Source: Flavobacteriales bacterium
Lineage (GTDB): Bacteria; Bacteroidota; Bacteroidia; Flavobacteriales_F; PHOS-HE28
NCBI GenBank assembly: GCA_016788485.1
Contig: JAEUSV010000009.1
Span: 1-35,559 of the forward strand
Reading direction: 5' to 3'
DNA length: 35,559 nucleotides
Shown here: in pieces, positions 1 through 8,764 of the stretch
Layout of the letters: each line of letters begins with the position of its first letter
How positions within the stretch are numbered: position 1 is the stretch's first letter
The notes under the pieces: generated by a model
What the model saw: only the letters and a program-made list of their open reading frames with translations
Database searches by the model: none
What the model was told of the DNA's origin: nothing
Position numbers and translations under genes: made by a program

Positions 1-1
1 C

Positions 2-1720
2 GTGATGAGCGGCCTGCCGTGGGAGCTCAAGTTCCCCAAGCTCATCGGCGTGAAGCTCACCGGCAAGCTCAACGGCTGGACCGCCCCGAAGGACGTGATC
101 CTGAAGGTGGCCGGCATCCTCACCGTGAAGGGCGGCACCGGTGCCATTGTGGAGTACTTCGGTGAAGGCGCCGTGAGCATGAGCTGCACCGGCAAGGGCA
201 CCATCGCCAACATGGGCGCCGAGATCGGGGCCACCACCAGCACCTTCGGCTACGACGACAGCATGCGCCGCTACCTGAAGGCCACCGGCCGCGCGGAAGT
301 GGCCGCCATGGCCGACAAGATCGCCGCCGACCTCACCGGCGACCCCGAGGTGTACGCCGACCCCGCGAAGTACTTCGACCAGGTGATCGAGATCGACCTC
401 AGCACCCTGAGCCCGCACCTCAACGGCCCCTTCACCCCCGACCTGGCCACGCCGGTGAGCGAGATGAAGGAGAAGGCCGCCGCCAATGGCTGGCCCGTGG
501 ACATCGAGTGGGCGCTGATCGGCTCCTGCACCAACAGCAGCTACGAGGACATCAGCCGTGCCGCCAGCATCGTGGCCGACGCCGTGAGCAAGGGCGTGAA
601 GCCGAAGTCGCACCTGGGCATCAATCCCGGTTCCGAGCAGGTGCGCTACACCATCGAGCGCGACGGCTTCATCGAGACCTTCGAGAAGAGCGGCGCCACC
701 ATCTTCACCAATGCCTGCGGTCCGTGCATCGGCCAGTGGGCGCGGGAGGGGGCCGACAAGCAGGAGAAGAACTCCATCGTCCACTCCTTCAACCGCAACT
801 TCGCCAAGCGCGCGGACGGCAACCCCAACACGCACGCCTTCGTGGCCTCGCCCGAGATGGTGGCGGCCATCGCCATCAGCGGCAAGCTCACCTTCGACCC
901 GGTGCACGACACCCTCACCAACGACAATGGTGAGCAGGTGAAGCTGGCCGAGCCCACCGGCCACGAGCTGCCCCCCAAGGGCTTCGCCGTGGAGGACAAC
1001 GGCTACCAGGCCCCCGCCGCCGATGGCAGCAGCGTGGAGGTGGTGGTGAAGCCGGACAGCCAGCGCCTGCAGCTGCTCGAGCCCTTCCCCGCGTGGAACG
1101 GGAAGAACATCGCCGACGCGGTGCTGCTGATCAAGGCCAAGGGCAAGTGCACCACCGACCACATCAGCATGGCCGGCACCTGGCTCAAGTACCGCGGCCA
1201 CCTGGACAACATCAGCAACAACACGCTCATCGGCGCCATCAACGCCTTCAACGGCGAGGCCGACAAGGTGAAGAACCAGCTGACCGGCGAATACGGCGCG
1301 GTGCCCGCCACCCAGCGTGCCTACAAGGCCGCGGGCGTGTCCAGCATCATCGTGGGCGACCAGAACTACGGCGAGGGCAGCAGCCGCGAGCACGCCGCCA
1401 TGCAGCCGCGCCACCTGGGCGTGGCCGCCGTGCTGGTGAAGAGCTTCGCCCGCATCCACGAGACCAACCTGAAGAAGCAGGGCATGCTCGCCCTCACCTT
1501 CGGCAACGAGGCCGATTACGACAAGATCCAGGAGGACGACCGCATCGACTTCACGGACCTCACGTCCTTCGCGCCTGGCAAGCCCCTGACGCTGGTGCTG
1601 AAGCACAAGGACGGCAGCTCCGACACCATCCAGGTGAACCACACCTACAACGAGCAGCAGATCGAGTGGTTCAAGGCCGGCGGTGCGCTCAACATCATCC
1701 GCGCGCAGCAGAAGGGCTGA
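2..1720 (+). CDS. acn: Aconitate hydratase, C-terminal part (5' truncated by window)
   Basis: TCA-cycle enzyme interconverting citrate and isocitrate through a [4Fe-4S] cluster in the cytoplasm. The 572 visible residues are the C-terminal three quarters of a protein that is usually about 755 aa in the mitochondrial-type family; the true start lies left of the window. The three cluster cysteines are visible: C176 in GSCTNSS, and C239 and C242 in [10 protein letters not shown]. The swivel domain follows, with the [15 protein letters not shown] motif (about residues 453-467) carrying the substrate-binding Ser and Arg. The frame is open from the first base and ends in TGA. A strong hairpin follows 16 bases later, so the gene probably ends its transcription unit. 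Identity is secure; only the exact subfamily is inferred. Confidence 0.97.
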   Translation: MMSGLPWELKFPKLIGVKLTGKLNGWTAPKDVILKVAGILTVKGGTGAIVEYFGEGAVSMSCTGKGTIANMGAEIGATTSTFGYDDSMRRYLKATGRAEVAAMADKIAADLTGDPEVYADPAKYFDQVIEIDLSTLSPHLNGPFTPDLATPVSEMKEKAAANGWPVDIEWALIGSCTNSSYEDISRAASIVADAVSKGVKPKSHLGINPGSEQVRYTIERDGFIETFEKSGATIFTNACGPCIGQWAREGADKQEKNSIVHSFNRNFAKRADGNPNTHAFVASPEMVAAIAISGKLTFDPVHDTLTNDNGEQVKLAEPTGHELPPKGFAVEDNGYQAPAADGSSVEVVVKPDSQRLQLLEPFPAWNGKNIADAVLLIKAKGKCTTDHISMAGTWLKYRGHLDNISNNTLIGAINAFNGEADKVKNQLTGEYGAVPATQRAYKAAGVSSIIVGDQNYGEGSSREHAAMQPRHLGVAAVLVKSFARIHETNLKKQGMLALTFGNEADYDKIQEDDRIDFTDLTSFAPGKPLTLVLKHKDGSSDTIQVNHTYNEQQIEWFKAGGALNIIRAQQKG

Positions 1721-1736
1721 GCCCGGACCCGACACG

Positions 1737-1769
1737 AGGAAGCCCCGGCCACATGGACCGGGGCTTCCT
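1737..1769 (+). terminator. Hairpin terminator after aconitase
   Basis: A perfect 12-bp inverted repeat (AGGAAGCCCCGG at 1737-1748, complement at 1758-1769) encloses a 9-nt loop. It starts 16 nt after the aconitase stop. There is only a short T/C tail, so it may act as a weak intrinsic terminator or a 3'-end stabiliser. Confidence 0.75.
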
Positions 1770-1837
1770 GTTCCCGCCCGGTCGGACGATCTTCCCGCTC
1801 GGGTGACGACGATCATGCGCCGGCGGTGGCACATGGC

Positions 1838-1845
1838 GACCTTCG
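1838..1845 (+). promoter_or_regulatory. Possible degenerate -7 box
   Basis: GACCTTCG resembles the Bacteroidota TAnnTTTG -7 element with two mismatches. It ends 3 nt before the ATG at 1849, the same tight spacing seen at better boxes in this window. No clear -33 element was seen. Confidence 0.3.
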
Positions 1846-1848
1846 GGC

Positions 1849-3396
1849 ATGCTGCACACCTTCTTCAGGCCGGCCCTGTTGGCCGTGTCGACCCTGCTGG
1901 TCATGGCCTCCCGCGGGCAGTACACGGTCGATTGGTCGGAAGCGGCCGCCGACATCAACAAGCAAGGCGAGCTGGCCGCGCGCGACTCGGCGGACAATGT
2001 CATCGTGACCGGCTACAGGCCCAGCTACCTCGGGAACGGCCACATCTACACCCGGAAGTACGACAAGTACGGTGTGCTGCAATGGGAGGCGGTGGACATG
2101 ACCGGTGCCACCTGGAAGTTCGAGCGTCCGACCGCCATCGCGGTCACCGACGCGCAGGAGATCGTGGTGGTGGGCCACGAATACACCGGCACATCGAACA
2201 CCTTCCCGGACACTGCGGTGGTGATCAAGTACGGTCCGCAGGGCAACCTGCTTTGGCGCACCGAACTGGGGCACGGTTACAGTTACGGGGTCCGTGGTGC
2301 GCTCGATGCGAGCGGCAACGTGTACGTGGGGATGATCGGCGTGCAGCCTCCCGGCTTCACGCTGGCCAAGGTGGATGGCTCGGGGAACGTGCTCTTCGAC
2401 CTTTCCGATGCCACCTATGGGGGTACGAGCCTCAGCGCCATGCGTGTGCGCGACGATCGTGTGGTGATGGTGGCTGGCGGACCTGGGGTGGCCCATGGAG
2501 CCCTGTCCGTCTGGGACACCACCGGGGTGTTCCTCTGGGGGGCGGACATAGCGGGGTACGGTGCACAGGATGTGGAACTGGATGAGGCCGGGAACACCTA
2601 CGTGCTCACATCCTTTCCAGACCAAGTGGCACAAGGGACCGCAGCGGATCTGGTCGTCAGGAAGTATGATGCTGCCGGGGACTCCATCGCTCAGTTCAGC
2701 TTCGACTTCAATGGGGCCGATGGAGCCACACGCATGGTGTATCGCGATGGACGCTTGACGACCATCGGCTGGAACATCCAGTCGGGCAGCGGGTACATGG
2801 ATTGGATCACGGCCCGCATCGATACGGCCGGCGGCCTGGTGTGGAGCGCACGCTACAATGCGACCTCCACCAACGACGAGCGGCCTTCGTGGCTCGCGGT
2901 GCGGGACAATGGCGAGGTCTTCGTCACCGGCCAGGGCGGTCCCTCCAACGGCATGTTCCTCTCGTATGTCACCGTGAAGTATGATGCCGCGGGCGCACAG
3001 GCTTGGGCCCACACGGATCCCTACTACGGTGGCAGGGGCATGTGCTGCGTGCTCGGGAAGGACAGCGCGGTGTACGTGGCGGGGTTGAGCGCCATGACCG
3101 TGACGCGCTACGTGGACCAATTGATCACATCCGCCCAGCTGCAGGCGGGCGAGGAGCCTCACTTCGGACTCTTTCCCAATCCCACCTCGGGCGTAGTGCG
3201 CTTGTCCGTACCGTCCAAGCTGCGCGTGGATCGCTTGGAGGTCCTGGACCAGGGAGGTCGAACAGTGAAGATCCAGCCCGGTGTTCTGCCGGTTGAGGGC
3301 ACCTTGATCGACCTGTCGGGGTTGTCCCATGGGGCCTACATGGTGCGCGTCGTGCATCCGTCCGGGGCCGTTGTGCTCCCTGTGGTGGTGGAGTGA
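1849..3396 (+). CDS. Secreted repeat protein with T9SS type A sorting domain
   Basis: Predicted secreted or cell-surface protein of 515 aa. A signal peptide (MLHTFFRPALLAVSTLLVMA, about residues 1-24) is followed by roughly 400 residues of repeated strand motifs of the form VKYDxxGxxxW or ARIDTAGGLVW. These repeats resemble the beta-propeller (SBBP or delta-60-like) repeats common in Bacteroidota. The C-terminal about 75 residues are a type IX secretion sorting domain: GLFPNPTSG, then LEVLDQGGRTV and a LSGLSHGAYMVRV strand. No catalytic motif was recognised and the function is unknown. Base composition is somewhat less GC-rich than neighbouring housekeeping genes. It stands alone between two hairpins. 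Confidence is high for export by T9SS and low for any specific role. Confidence 0.88.
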   Translation: MLHTFFRPALLAVSTLLVMASRGQYTVDWSEAAADINKQGELAARDSADNVIVTGYRPSYLGNGHIYTRKYDKYGVLQWEAVDMTGATWKFERPTAIAVTDAQEIVVVGHEYTGTSNTFPDTAVVIKYGPQGNLLWRTELGHGYSYGVRGALDASGNVYVGMIGVQPPGFTLAKVDGSGNVLFDLSDATYGGTSLSAMRVRDDRVVMVAGGPGVAHGALSVWDTTGVFLWGADIAGYGAQDVELDEAGNTYVLTSFPDQVAQGTAADLVVRKYDAAGDSIAQFSFDFNGADGATRMVYRDGRLTTIGWNIQSGSGYMDWITARIDTAGGLVWSARYNATSTNDERPSWLAVRDNGEVFVTGQGGPSNGMFLSYVTVKYDAAGAQAWAHTDPYYGGRGMCCVLGKDSAVYVAGLSAMTVTRYVDQLITSAQLQAGEEPHFGLFPNPTSGVVRLSVPSKLRVDRLEVLDQGGRTVKIQPGVLPVEGTLIDLSGLSHGAYMVRVVHPSGAVVLPVVVE

Positions 3397-3400
3397 GCAC

Positions 3401-3423
3401 GGTCCGCGGGCAGCCCCGCGACC
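3401..3423 (+). terminator. Hairpin after the T9SS gene
   Basis: CGCGGG (3405-3410) and CCCGCG (3415-3420) pair around a CAGC loop. The outer GGT and ACC bases extend the stem across one bulged C. It lies 4 nt after the stop and has no T-tract. Confidence 0.55.
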
Positions 3424-3490
3424 AACCGTCCGTCCTCATCCTGCACCGATCGGCACGAACTTGGTCCGGGTGCACGAAAACCGATCGAAC

Positions 3491-4186
3491 ATGAACATGC
3501 GAGCGATCCTTCTCGTGCCGGTGGCCATGGCCTTGGGTGCTAGTGCGCAGACCGACCTGGGCGGCAAAGTCGGGTTCAACTACCAGTTCCAGAGCGTGAC
3601 CCTTGGGGACGATGCCCCTGCCGGGACGGAGGAGCCCAGGGCTGCGGACGGCCCGGGCTTTCACGTGGGCGTGTTCGCCGCGCATGACCTGAGCGAGAGG
3701 CTCTACCTGCGCCCGGAACTGCTGTACAGTACCCGTAGCTCGAGCGCTTCGCTCAGCAGCAGCACCACGGTACTGGATGTCACCACCAAGGTGGACGCCG
3801 AGACCCGCTCCAACCTGTCCTATCTGGAGCTGCCGCTGATGCTCGGCATTCGTGTTTCCGAGAAGCTCAGCCTGCAGGCGGGCCCCGCCTTCGGTTTCCT
3901 GCTCGGTAGTACCACCAAGGTCACCGGCACCAGTTCCGTGACCACTTCCGGAGAGACCGTGACGACCTCCCTCGACGCCACGGACAGTTCGACCGATGGC
4001 CTGAACACCATGGAGGTGGCCGGTGTGGTGGGCCTGGGCTACCGCATGGACAACGGCCTTGATCTGGGCCTCCGGTATTGGCGGGGCTTCACCACACTGG
4101 AGGAGAACACCGACCTCACGAAGACCCACCAGAACGTCGTGCAGGTGTCCTTGGGCTACGCGTTCCTGCGCGATCGGACCAACTGA
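3491..4186 (+). CDS. Outer-membrane beta-barrel protein (PorT-like family)
   Basis: 231-aa predicted outer-membrane protein. A short signal peptide (MNMRAILLVPVAMALGASAQ) precedes alternating strand sequence typical of the eight-stranded outer-membrane beta-barrel or PorT family: GGKVGFNYQFQS, FHVGVFAAHDLSERLYLRPELLYS, SYLELPLMLGIRVSEKLSLQAGPAFGFLLG and a final VQVSLGYAFL strand. The start at 3491 was chosen because it begins the signal peptide; the frame is open further upstream but that stretch is not protein-like. A second in-frame ATG at 3497 is an alternative. The next gene encodes a clear paralogue in the same orientation, so the pair looks like a tandem duplication. Ligand and role are unknown. 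Confidence 0.87.
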   Translation: MNMRAILLVPVAMALGASAQTDLGGKVGFNYQFQSVTLGDDAPAGTEEPRAADGPGFHVGVFAAHDLSERLYLRPELLYSTRSSSASLSSSTTVLDVTTKVDAETRSNLSYLELPLMLGIRVSEKLSLQAGPAFGFLLGSTTKVTGTSSVTTSGETVTTSLDATDSSTDGLNTMEVAGVVGLGYRMDNGLDLGLRYWRGFTTLEENTDLTKTHQNVVQVSLGYAFLRDRTN

Positions 4187-4247
4187 CCGACCTGCTGTGA
4201 ACACCGTGATCTTGAACCATCGCCAGGCCTATGTGAGCCCCGTGGCA

Positions 4248-4255
4248 TAGTTTTG
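4248..4255 (+). promoter_or_regulatory. -7 promoter box, exact TAnnTTTG
   Basis: TAGTTTTG is an exact match to the Bacteroidota -7 consensus. It lies 29 nt upstream of the ATG at 4285, giving a predicted leader of about 25 nt. No convincing TTG -33 element was found at the expected distance. Confidence 0.65.
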
Positions 4256-4284
4256 GTCAACACCGCGAACCAAATCCAACCAAC

Positions 4285-5010
4285 ATGCGAAAAGTCCTTC
4301 TTACTGCAGCTGTCGCCCTGACCGCCGGAGCGACGATGGCCCAGATGAACATTGGCGCCAAGGCCGGCCTGAACTACAACATCTGGGGTGTCGCTGAGGG
4401 TGACCAGTTCCCTTCAGGCGCTGAGAAGCCCGACAGCGAGTCAGGCATCGGCTTCCACCTGGGCGGCTATGCCGAGATCGGGCTTTCCGACAACCTGGCC
4501 TTCCGTCCCGAACTGCTCTATTCGGCTCGCGGGGTGAAGAGCGATGTGGACGAGACCGAGACCTTCGCCGACCCCCTGCTCGGCACCTACACCATCACCA
4601 CCAAGGGCGAGGATGTGATCAAGGCCGGTTACCTCGAAGTGCCGCTCCTGCTCGCCTACAAGCCCTCTGATGCGTTCGGCATCCACTTCGGCCCCGTTCT
4701 CGGATTCCGCATGGGTTGGAACTACTCCAGCGAAGGCACCGCGAGCACGAACCTCAACGGCCAGGTCAGCGAACAGACCTACTCCATCGACTCCTCCGAC
4801 GACACGGGCGTCAATGGCCTCGACCTGGGGCTCGCCGCCGGCTTCGCCTACGAACTGGAGAGCGGTCTGAACTTCGGCCTGCGCTACGCGCGCAGCCTCA
4901 CCACCACGAACGACGACTCCCAGAACGGTGCGCTCGGCAGCACGGACTTCGTGAAGGTCAACCAGAACATCTTCCAGCTCTCGCTGGGCTACACGTTCAT
5001 GAAGAACTGA
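4285..5010 (+). CDS. Outer-membrane beta-barrel protein, tandem paralogue
   Basis: 241-aa predicted outer-membrane barrel. The signal peptide MRKVLLTAAVALTAGATMAQ is followed by MNIGAKAGLNYNIWG, GFHLGGYAEIGLSDNLAFRPELLYSA, GYLEVPLLLAYKPSDAFGIHFGPVLGFRMG and a terminal FQLSLGYTFMKN strand. These align block by block with the preceding protein (GFHxG, LxFRPELLYS, YLExPLxL, the xQxSLGYxF ending), so the two genes arose by duplication. It has its own promoter box and a terminator, so it is probably transcribed separately from its paralogue. Extracellular loops differ most between the two. Function is unknown. Confidence 0.88.
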   Translation: MRKVLLTAAVALTAGATMAQMNIGAKAGLNYNIWGVAEGDQFPSGAEKPDSESGIGFHLGGYAEIGLSDNLAFRPELLYSARGVKSDVDETETFADPLLGTYTITTKGEDVIKAGYLEVPLLLAYKPSDAFGIHFGPVLGFRMGWNYSSEGTASTNLNGQVSEQTYSIDSSDDTGVNGLDLGLAAGFAYELESGLNFGLRYARSLTTTNDDSQNGALGSTDFVKVNQNIFQLSLGYTFMKN

Positions 5011-5028
5011 GCCGTTCCATACGGTTGA

Positions 5029-5054
5029 GAAGGGCGGCCTGCGGGCTGCCCTTC
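5029..5054 (+). terminator. Hairpin terminator after the second barrel gene
   Basis: GAAGGGC (5029-5035) pairs with GCCCTTC (5048-5054). Further GC pairs inside leave a loop of about 4 nt. A short GTTTCC stretch follows within a few bases. It separates the barrel gene from hemE. Confidence 0.65.
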
Positions 5055-5101
5055 CGCGTTTCCTGACACCTGCTTGACAGGCCGAGCGCGAACTTCGCAC
5101 C

Positions 5102-6133
5102 GTGTTGACGAACGACCTCATCCTGCGCGCGGCCCGTGGTGAACGGGTGGAGCGCACCCCCGTGTGGCTCATGCGCCAGGCGGGCCGCATCCTCAAGGAG
5201 TACCGGGCCGTGCGCGAGCAGGCCGGCAGCTTCATCAACCTCGTCACCACGCCCGAACTGGCGGCCGAGGTCACCATCCAGCCGGTCGACATCCTGGGCG
5301 TGGACGCCGCGATCCTCTTCAGCGACATCCTGGTGGTGCCCGAGGCCATGGGCCTGCCGTACGTGATGGACGAGGGCAAGGGGCCGCGATTCCCCGAGGT
5401 GGTGCGGTCCATGGACGACCTCAAGCGCATCCACGTGCCCGATGTGGCCGATGCCCTGCACTACGTGCCCGCCGCCATCAAGCTGGTGAAGCAGGACCTG
5501 AACGGTCGCGTGCCGCTGATCGGCTTCGCCGGCGCCCCGTGGACCCTCTTCTGTTACATGACCGAGGGCAAGGGCAGCAAGACCTTCAGCGTGGCACGCC
5601 GTTCGCTTTACGCGGACCCGGCCTTCGCCACCGCCCTCATGGACCGCATCACCGACACCACCATCGCCTACCTGAAACTGCAGGTTGCCGCCGGCGTGGA
5701 CATGGTGCAGGTCTTCGACTCGTGGGCCGGAGTGCTCGATGCGCACACCTACCGCACCTTCGTGGTCCCCGGGCTGAAGCGCATCTGCGAGGCCATCACC
5801 GAGGTGCCCGTCACCTTGTTCGCCAAGGATGCGTGGTTCGCCACGGCCGACATTGCCGCGCTGCCCTGTGCCACCGTGGGCCTCGACTGGGCGCAGGACC
5901 CCCGATGGGCCCGGCAGGTGGTGGGCCCGGACCGCACCCTGCAGGGCAACCTCGACCCGTGCGTGCTTTACGCCGATGGCGCCACCATCGCACGCGAGAC
6001 CGCACGGATGCTCGACGCCTTCGGTCCTCAGCGCCACATCGCTAACTTGGGCCACGGTGTGTACCCCGACATCCCTGTGGACGGGGTGCGCCGATTCATC
6101 GATACCGTCAAGGAACACAATCACCGGAAATGA
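5102..6133 (+). CDS. hemE: Uroporphyrinogen decarboxylase
   Basis: Cytoplasmic haem-biosynthesis enzyme that removes four carboxyl groups from uroporphyrinogen III to give coproporphyrinogen III. The 343-aa length is typical. Signature 1 [10 protein letters not shown] lies at residues 20-29 with the substrate-binding Arg25 and Arg29. Asp75 in ILFSD matches the catalytic Asp86 of the human enzyme. Signature 2 [18 protein letters not shown] begins at 141, and [10 protein letters not shown] carries His318. The GTG at 5102 was chosen because it gives the usual short N-terminus before [11 protein letters not shown]; a TTG follows it directly. The stop overlaps the next start as ATGA, so the two genes are translationally adjacent although unrelated in pathway. 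Confidence 0.96.
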   Translation: MLTNDLILRAARGERVERTPVWLMRQAGRILKEYRAVREQAGSFINLVTTPELAAEVTIQPVDILGVDAAILFSDILVVPEAMGLPYVMDEGKGPRFPEVVRSMDDLKRIHVPDVADALHYVPAAIKLVKQDLNGRVPLIGFAGAPWTLFCYMTEGKGSKTFSVARRSLYADPAFATALMDRITDTTIAYLKLQVAAGVDMVQVFDSWAGVLDAHTYRTFVVPGLKRICEAITEVPVTLFAKDAWFATADIAALPCATVGLDWAQDPRWARQVVGPDRTLQGNLDPCVLYADGATIARETARMLDAFGPQRHIANLGHGVYPDIPVDGVRRFIDTVKEHNHRK

Positions 6134-7293
6134 ACATCCGCACGAAGCTCCTGCTGCCTTTCCTCGCTTTTGCCACGCTGGCCAACGCCCAGGAGGTGGC
6201 CGACAGCGTGAACATGATCCTCAACGGCAGCTTCGAGGAGGTCGAAGGCAAGCTGAAGCGCCCGGGCAGCCTGGAGATGGCCAAGGGCTGGAAGAGCCCC
6301 ACGGCGAAGAAGGCCGACCTCTTCAGCGAGAACATCGCCAACAGCCCCATCAGCGCCCCCAAGAGCGAGCGTGGCGACCAGAGCCCCCTCAACGGCCAGA
6401 ACTACGCCGGCGTGATGTGGTGGAGCTACATGAACAAGGAGCCCCGCACCTACGTGCAGGCCAAGTTCAAGAAGATGCTCACCAAGGGGCAGAAGTACTG
6501 CGTGCGGTACTACGTGAGCCTCAGCGACCTGAGCAAGTACGGCACCGACCAGATGGGCGCCTACATGAGCAAGATGCTCATCAAGAAGGACGACGAGAGC
6601 AACCTCACCTACGAGCCCCAGGTGCCGGCCCTCCGCACCAAGATCTACGACGACCTCTACAGCTGGCAGGGCGTGTGCGGCATGTACGAGGCCAAGGGCG
6701 ATGAGCAGTATCTCGTCATCGGCAACTTCGCCGCCAACGAGAAGACCAACACGGTGAAGATCAAGCGCCCGAAAGGGGAGACGCGCCCCCAGCAGGCCAA
6801 CGCCTACTACTTCATCGACGACGTGGCCGTGTTCGCGATCAAGAGCCCCAGCGAGTGCAAGTGCGAGCAGCTCGACAAGGCCGAGAGCGAGTTCATCTAC
6901 GGCAAGAAGATGACCACGAACAAGACCCTGAAGCCCGCCGAGCAGCTCGACCAGAGCGTGATCTACTTCAAGCGCTTCCAGTCGGGCGTGGACGGTGCCA
7001 TGGACCCGCTGATGAACGAGCTGATCGAGCTGTTGAAGGCGAACCCCGACATCCGCCTGCGTCTGGTGGGTCACACGGACGCCATCGAGGCCGACCGGGT
7101 GCGCATGCGCCCCGACCTCACCGAGTTGGGCAAGGAGCGCGCCGAGGCCGTGAAGGCCGCCTTCGTGGAGGCCGGGATCGACGCCACCCGCATCACCACC
7201 GCCGAGCAGAAGGCCGAGAGCCCCGCCGACAGCAACGAGGGCGAGGTGGCCCTGAGCAAGAACCGCCGCGTGGAGATCGAGATCGAGAAGTAA
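6130..7293 (+). CDS. OmpA-family protein with N-terminal jelly-roll-like domain
   Basis: 387-aa envelope protein. A signal peptide ([20 protein letters not shown]) precedes a region of about 220 residues opening with [10 protein letters not shown] and a tryptophan-rich core ([23 protein letters not shown]). This resembles the NGSFE...GW carbohydrate-binding-like jelly-roll domains of Bacteroidota. A CKCEQLD segment follows. From about residue 270 there is an OmpA C-terminal peptidoglycan-binding domain ([53 protein letters not shown]). It probably anchors the outer membrane to the wall while presenting a ligand-binding domain in the periplasm. The ATG overlaps the hemE stop. A hairpin with a TTTT tail follows the gene. 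Confidence 0.88.
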   Translation: MNIRTKLLLPFLAFATLANAQEVADSVNMILNGSFEEVEGKLKRPGSLEMAKGWKSPTAKKADLFSENIANSPISAPKSERGDQSPLNGQNYAGVMWWSYMNKEPRTYVQAKFKKMLTKGQKYCVRYYVSLSDLSKYGTDQMGAYMSKMLIKKDDESNLTYEPQVPALRTKIYDDLYSWQGVCGMYEAKGDEQYLVIGNFAANEKTNTVKIKRPKGETRPQQANAYYFIDDVAVFAIKSPSECKCEQLDKAESEFIYGKKMTTNKTLKPAEQLDQSVIYFKRFQSGVDGAMDPLMNELIELLKANPDIRLRLVGHTDAIEADRVRMRPDLTELGKERAEAVKAAFVEAGIDATRITTAEQKAESPADSNEGEVALSKNRRVEIEIEK

Positions 7294-7321
7294 GGCGGCG
7301 CGAACATCCTGTGACCGTGCG

Positions 7322-7352
7322 AGGCCTGGGGCATCCCCGGGCCTTCGCTTTT
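7322..7352 (+). terminator. Intrinsic terminator after the OmpA-family gene
   Basis: AGGCC-T-GGGG (7322-7331) pairs with CCCC-G-GGCCT (7335-7344) around a 3-nt CAT loop, including one T-G pair. TCGCTTTT follows, giving a short T-tract. This is the most conventional terminator in the window. Confidence 0.75.
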
Positions 7353-7358
7353 CCCGGT

Positions 7359-7366
7359 TACCTTGC
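7359..7366 (+). promoter_or_regulatory. -7-like box directly before the MFS gene
   Basis: TACCTTGC resembles TAnnTTTG with one T missing. It ends 4 nt before the ATG at 7371, so transcription would start at or near the start codon. Confidence 0.45.
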
Positions 7367-7370
7367 CTCC

Positions 7371-8717
7371 ATGCAGAAAGGCGACCGCCGCATCATCCGC
7401 GCGTGGACCATGTACGACTGGGCCAACTCGGCCTATTCGCTCACCATCACCTCGGCGATCTTCCCCATCTACTACGCCGGCATCACGGTGGACAGGGATG
7501 GGAAGGACCTGGTGCTCGCGACGTATGGCGTGCCCGCCGATTCGCTGCAGTCCTATGCGCTGAGCGCCGGCTTCCTGCTCGTGGCCCTGCTCGCGCCCAT
7601 CCTCTCCGGCATCGCCGACAGCCGGGGCAACAAGCTCACATACCTCAAGGCCTTCTGTTACACCGGTGCCGCGTGCTGCGCCGGGCTGGCCCTCCTCACC
7701 TTCGACACCCTGATCCCCGGCCTGCTCTTGTTCATGCTGGCCTGCGTGGGCTTCTCGGGCAGCTTGGTGTTCTACGATGCGTTCCTGCCCGAGATCGCGG
7801 AGCCGAAGGACCACGACAAGGTGAGCGCACGCGGCTACGTCATGGGCTACATCGGCAGCGTGCTGCTGCTCCTCCTCAACCTGGCGATGGTTATGGCCCC
7901 GGGCCTGTTCGGGATCGACGTGCTGGCCGCTTCGCTCGGCATGGGCGCCGGAGCCCTGGCCGCGCAGCTCTCGTTCCTCAGTGTGGGCCTGTGGTGGGTG
8001 GGCTGGGCGCAGATCCCCTTCCGCACGCTGCCCCGCAGCACCCGCGCGGCACACCCGGAGCGGGTCCACGTGCTCACCAGCGGTTACCGCGAACTGCGCA
8101 AGGTGTGGCGGCAGTTGCGTGGCACGCGTCGCCTGAAGCGCTTCCTCTCCGCCTTCTTCGTGTACAACATGGGCATCCAGACCGTGATGTACCTGGCCGT
8201 GGCCTTCGCCACGCGCGAGATCAAGGAGCATGACGCGGAGGGCAACATCGTCGCCATCGGGGACGACAGCCTCATCATCAGCATCCTGCTCATCCAGCTC
8301 GTGGCCGCGGTGGGCGCCTTCCTCTTCACCCGGCTCAGTGCGCGGTTCGGGAACGTGAAGGCCCTGGTCATCGGTGTCACCTTCTGGGTCGGCATCTGCA
8401 TCGCCGCCTACCACACCCGCTGGGCGCACGAGTTCTACGGGCTGGCCTGTTGCGTGGGCCTGGTGATGGGCGGCTGCCAGGCGCTCTCACGCAGCACCTA
8501 CGCCAAGTTCCTGCCCGAGACCGAGGACCACGCCAGCTACTTCAGCTTCTACGACGTGAGCTATTACCTGGGCACCGTGCTGGGCACCGCAGCCTATGGC
8601 CTGGTGTACCAGGTGACCGGCGACCTGCGCGACACGGTGGTCGTGATCGGCAGCTTCTTCGTGGCCGGGCTGCTGCTGCTGCTGCGCGTGCCCCGCGAAG
8701 AGGTCGCCGTGGCGTGA
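7371..8717 (+). CDS. MFS transporter, UMF1/Atg22-like family
   Basis: 448-aa integral inner-membrane permease of the major facilitator superfamily. The N-terminal RAWTMYDWANSAYSLTITSA motif is the hallmark of the UMF1 family (related to yeast vacuolar Atg22). About twelve hydrophobic segments are visible, with the central loop around HPERVHVLTSGYRELRKVWR. The substrate is not predictable from sequence; fungal relatives export amino acids from the vacuole. The ATG at 7371 was chosen because the family motif starts about 10 residues later. The frame is open far upstream, but that part overlaps the OmpA gene and lacks protein character. The gene lies just after a terminator and a -7-like box, so it begins a new unit. 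Confidence 0.9.
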   Translation: MQKGDRRIIRAWTMYDWANSAYSLTITSAIFPIYYAGITVDRDGKDLVLATYGVPADSLQSYALSAGFLLVALLAPILSGIADSRGNKLTYLKAFCYTGAACCAGLALLTFDTLIPGLLLFMLACVGFSGSLVFYDAFLPEIAEPKDHDKVSARGYVMGYIGSVLLLLLNLAMVMAPGLFGIDVLAASLGMGAGALAAQLSFLSVGLWWVGWAQIPFRTLPRSTRAAHPERVHVLTSGYRELRKVWRQLRGTRRLKRFLSAFFVYNMGIQTVMYLAVAFATREIKEHDAEGNIVAIGDDSLIISILLIQLVAAVGAFLFTRLSARFGNVKALVIGVTFWVGICIAAYHTRWAHEFYGLACCVGLVMGGCQALSRSTYAKFLPETEDHASYFSFYDVSYYLGTVLGTAAYGLVYQVTGDLRDTVVVIGSFFVAGLLLLLRVPREEVAVA

Positions 8718-8727
8718 GCCCCGGACC

Positions 8728-8735
8728 TAACTTCG
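8728..8735 (+). promoter_or_regulatory. -7 promoter box for lhgO
   Basis: TAACTTCG matches TAnnTTTG except for C in place of the third T. It lies in the 47-nt gap after the MFS gene and 29 nt before the ATG at 8765. Confidence 0.5.
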
Positions 8736-8764
8736 CGGCGCCCCATCAGCGGGCTCTCCAAGTC

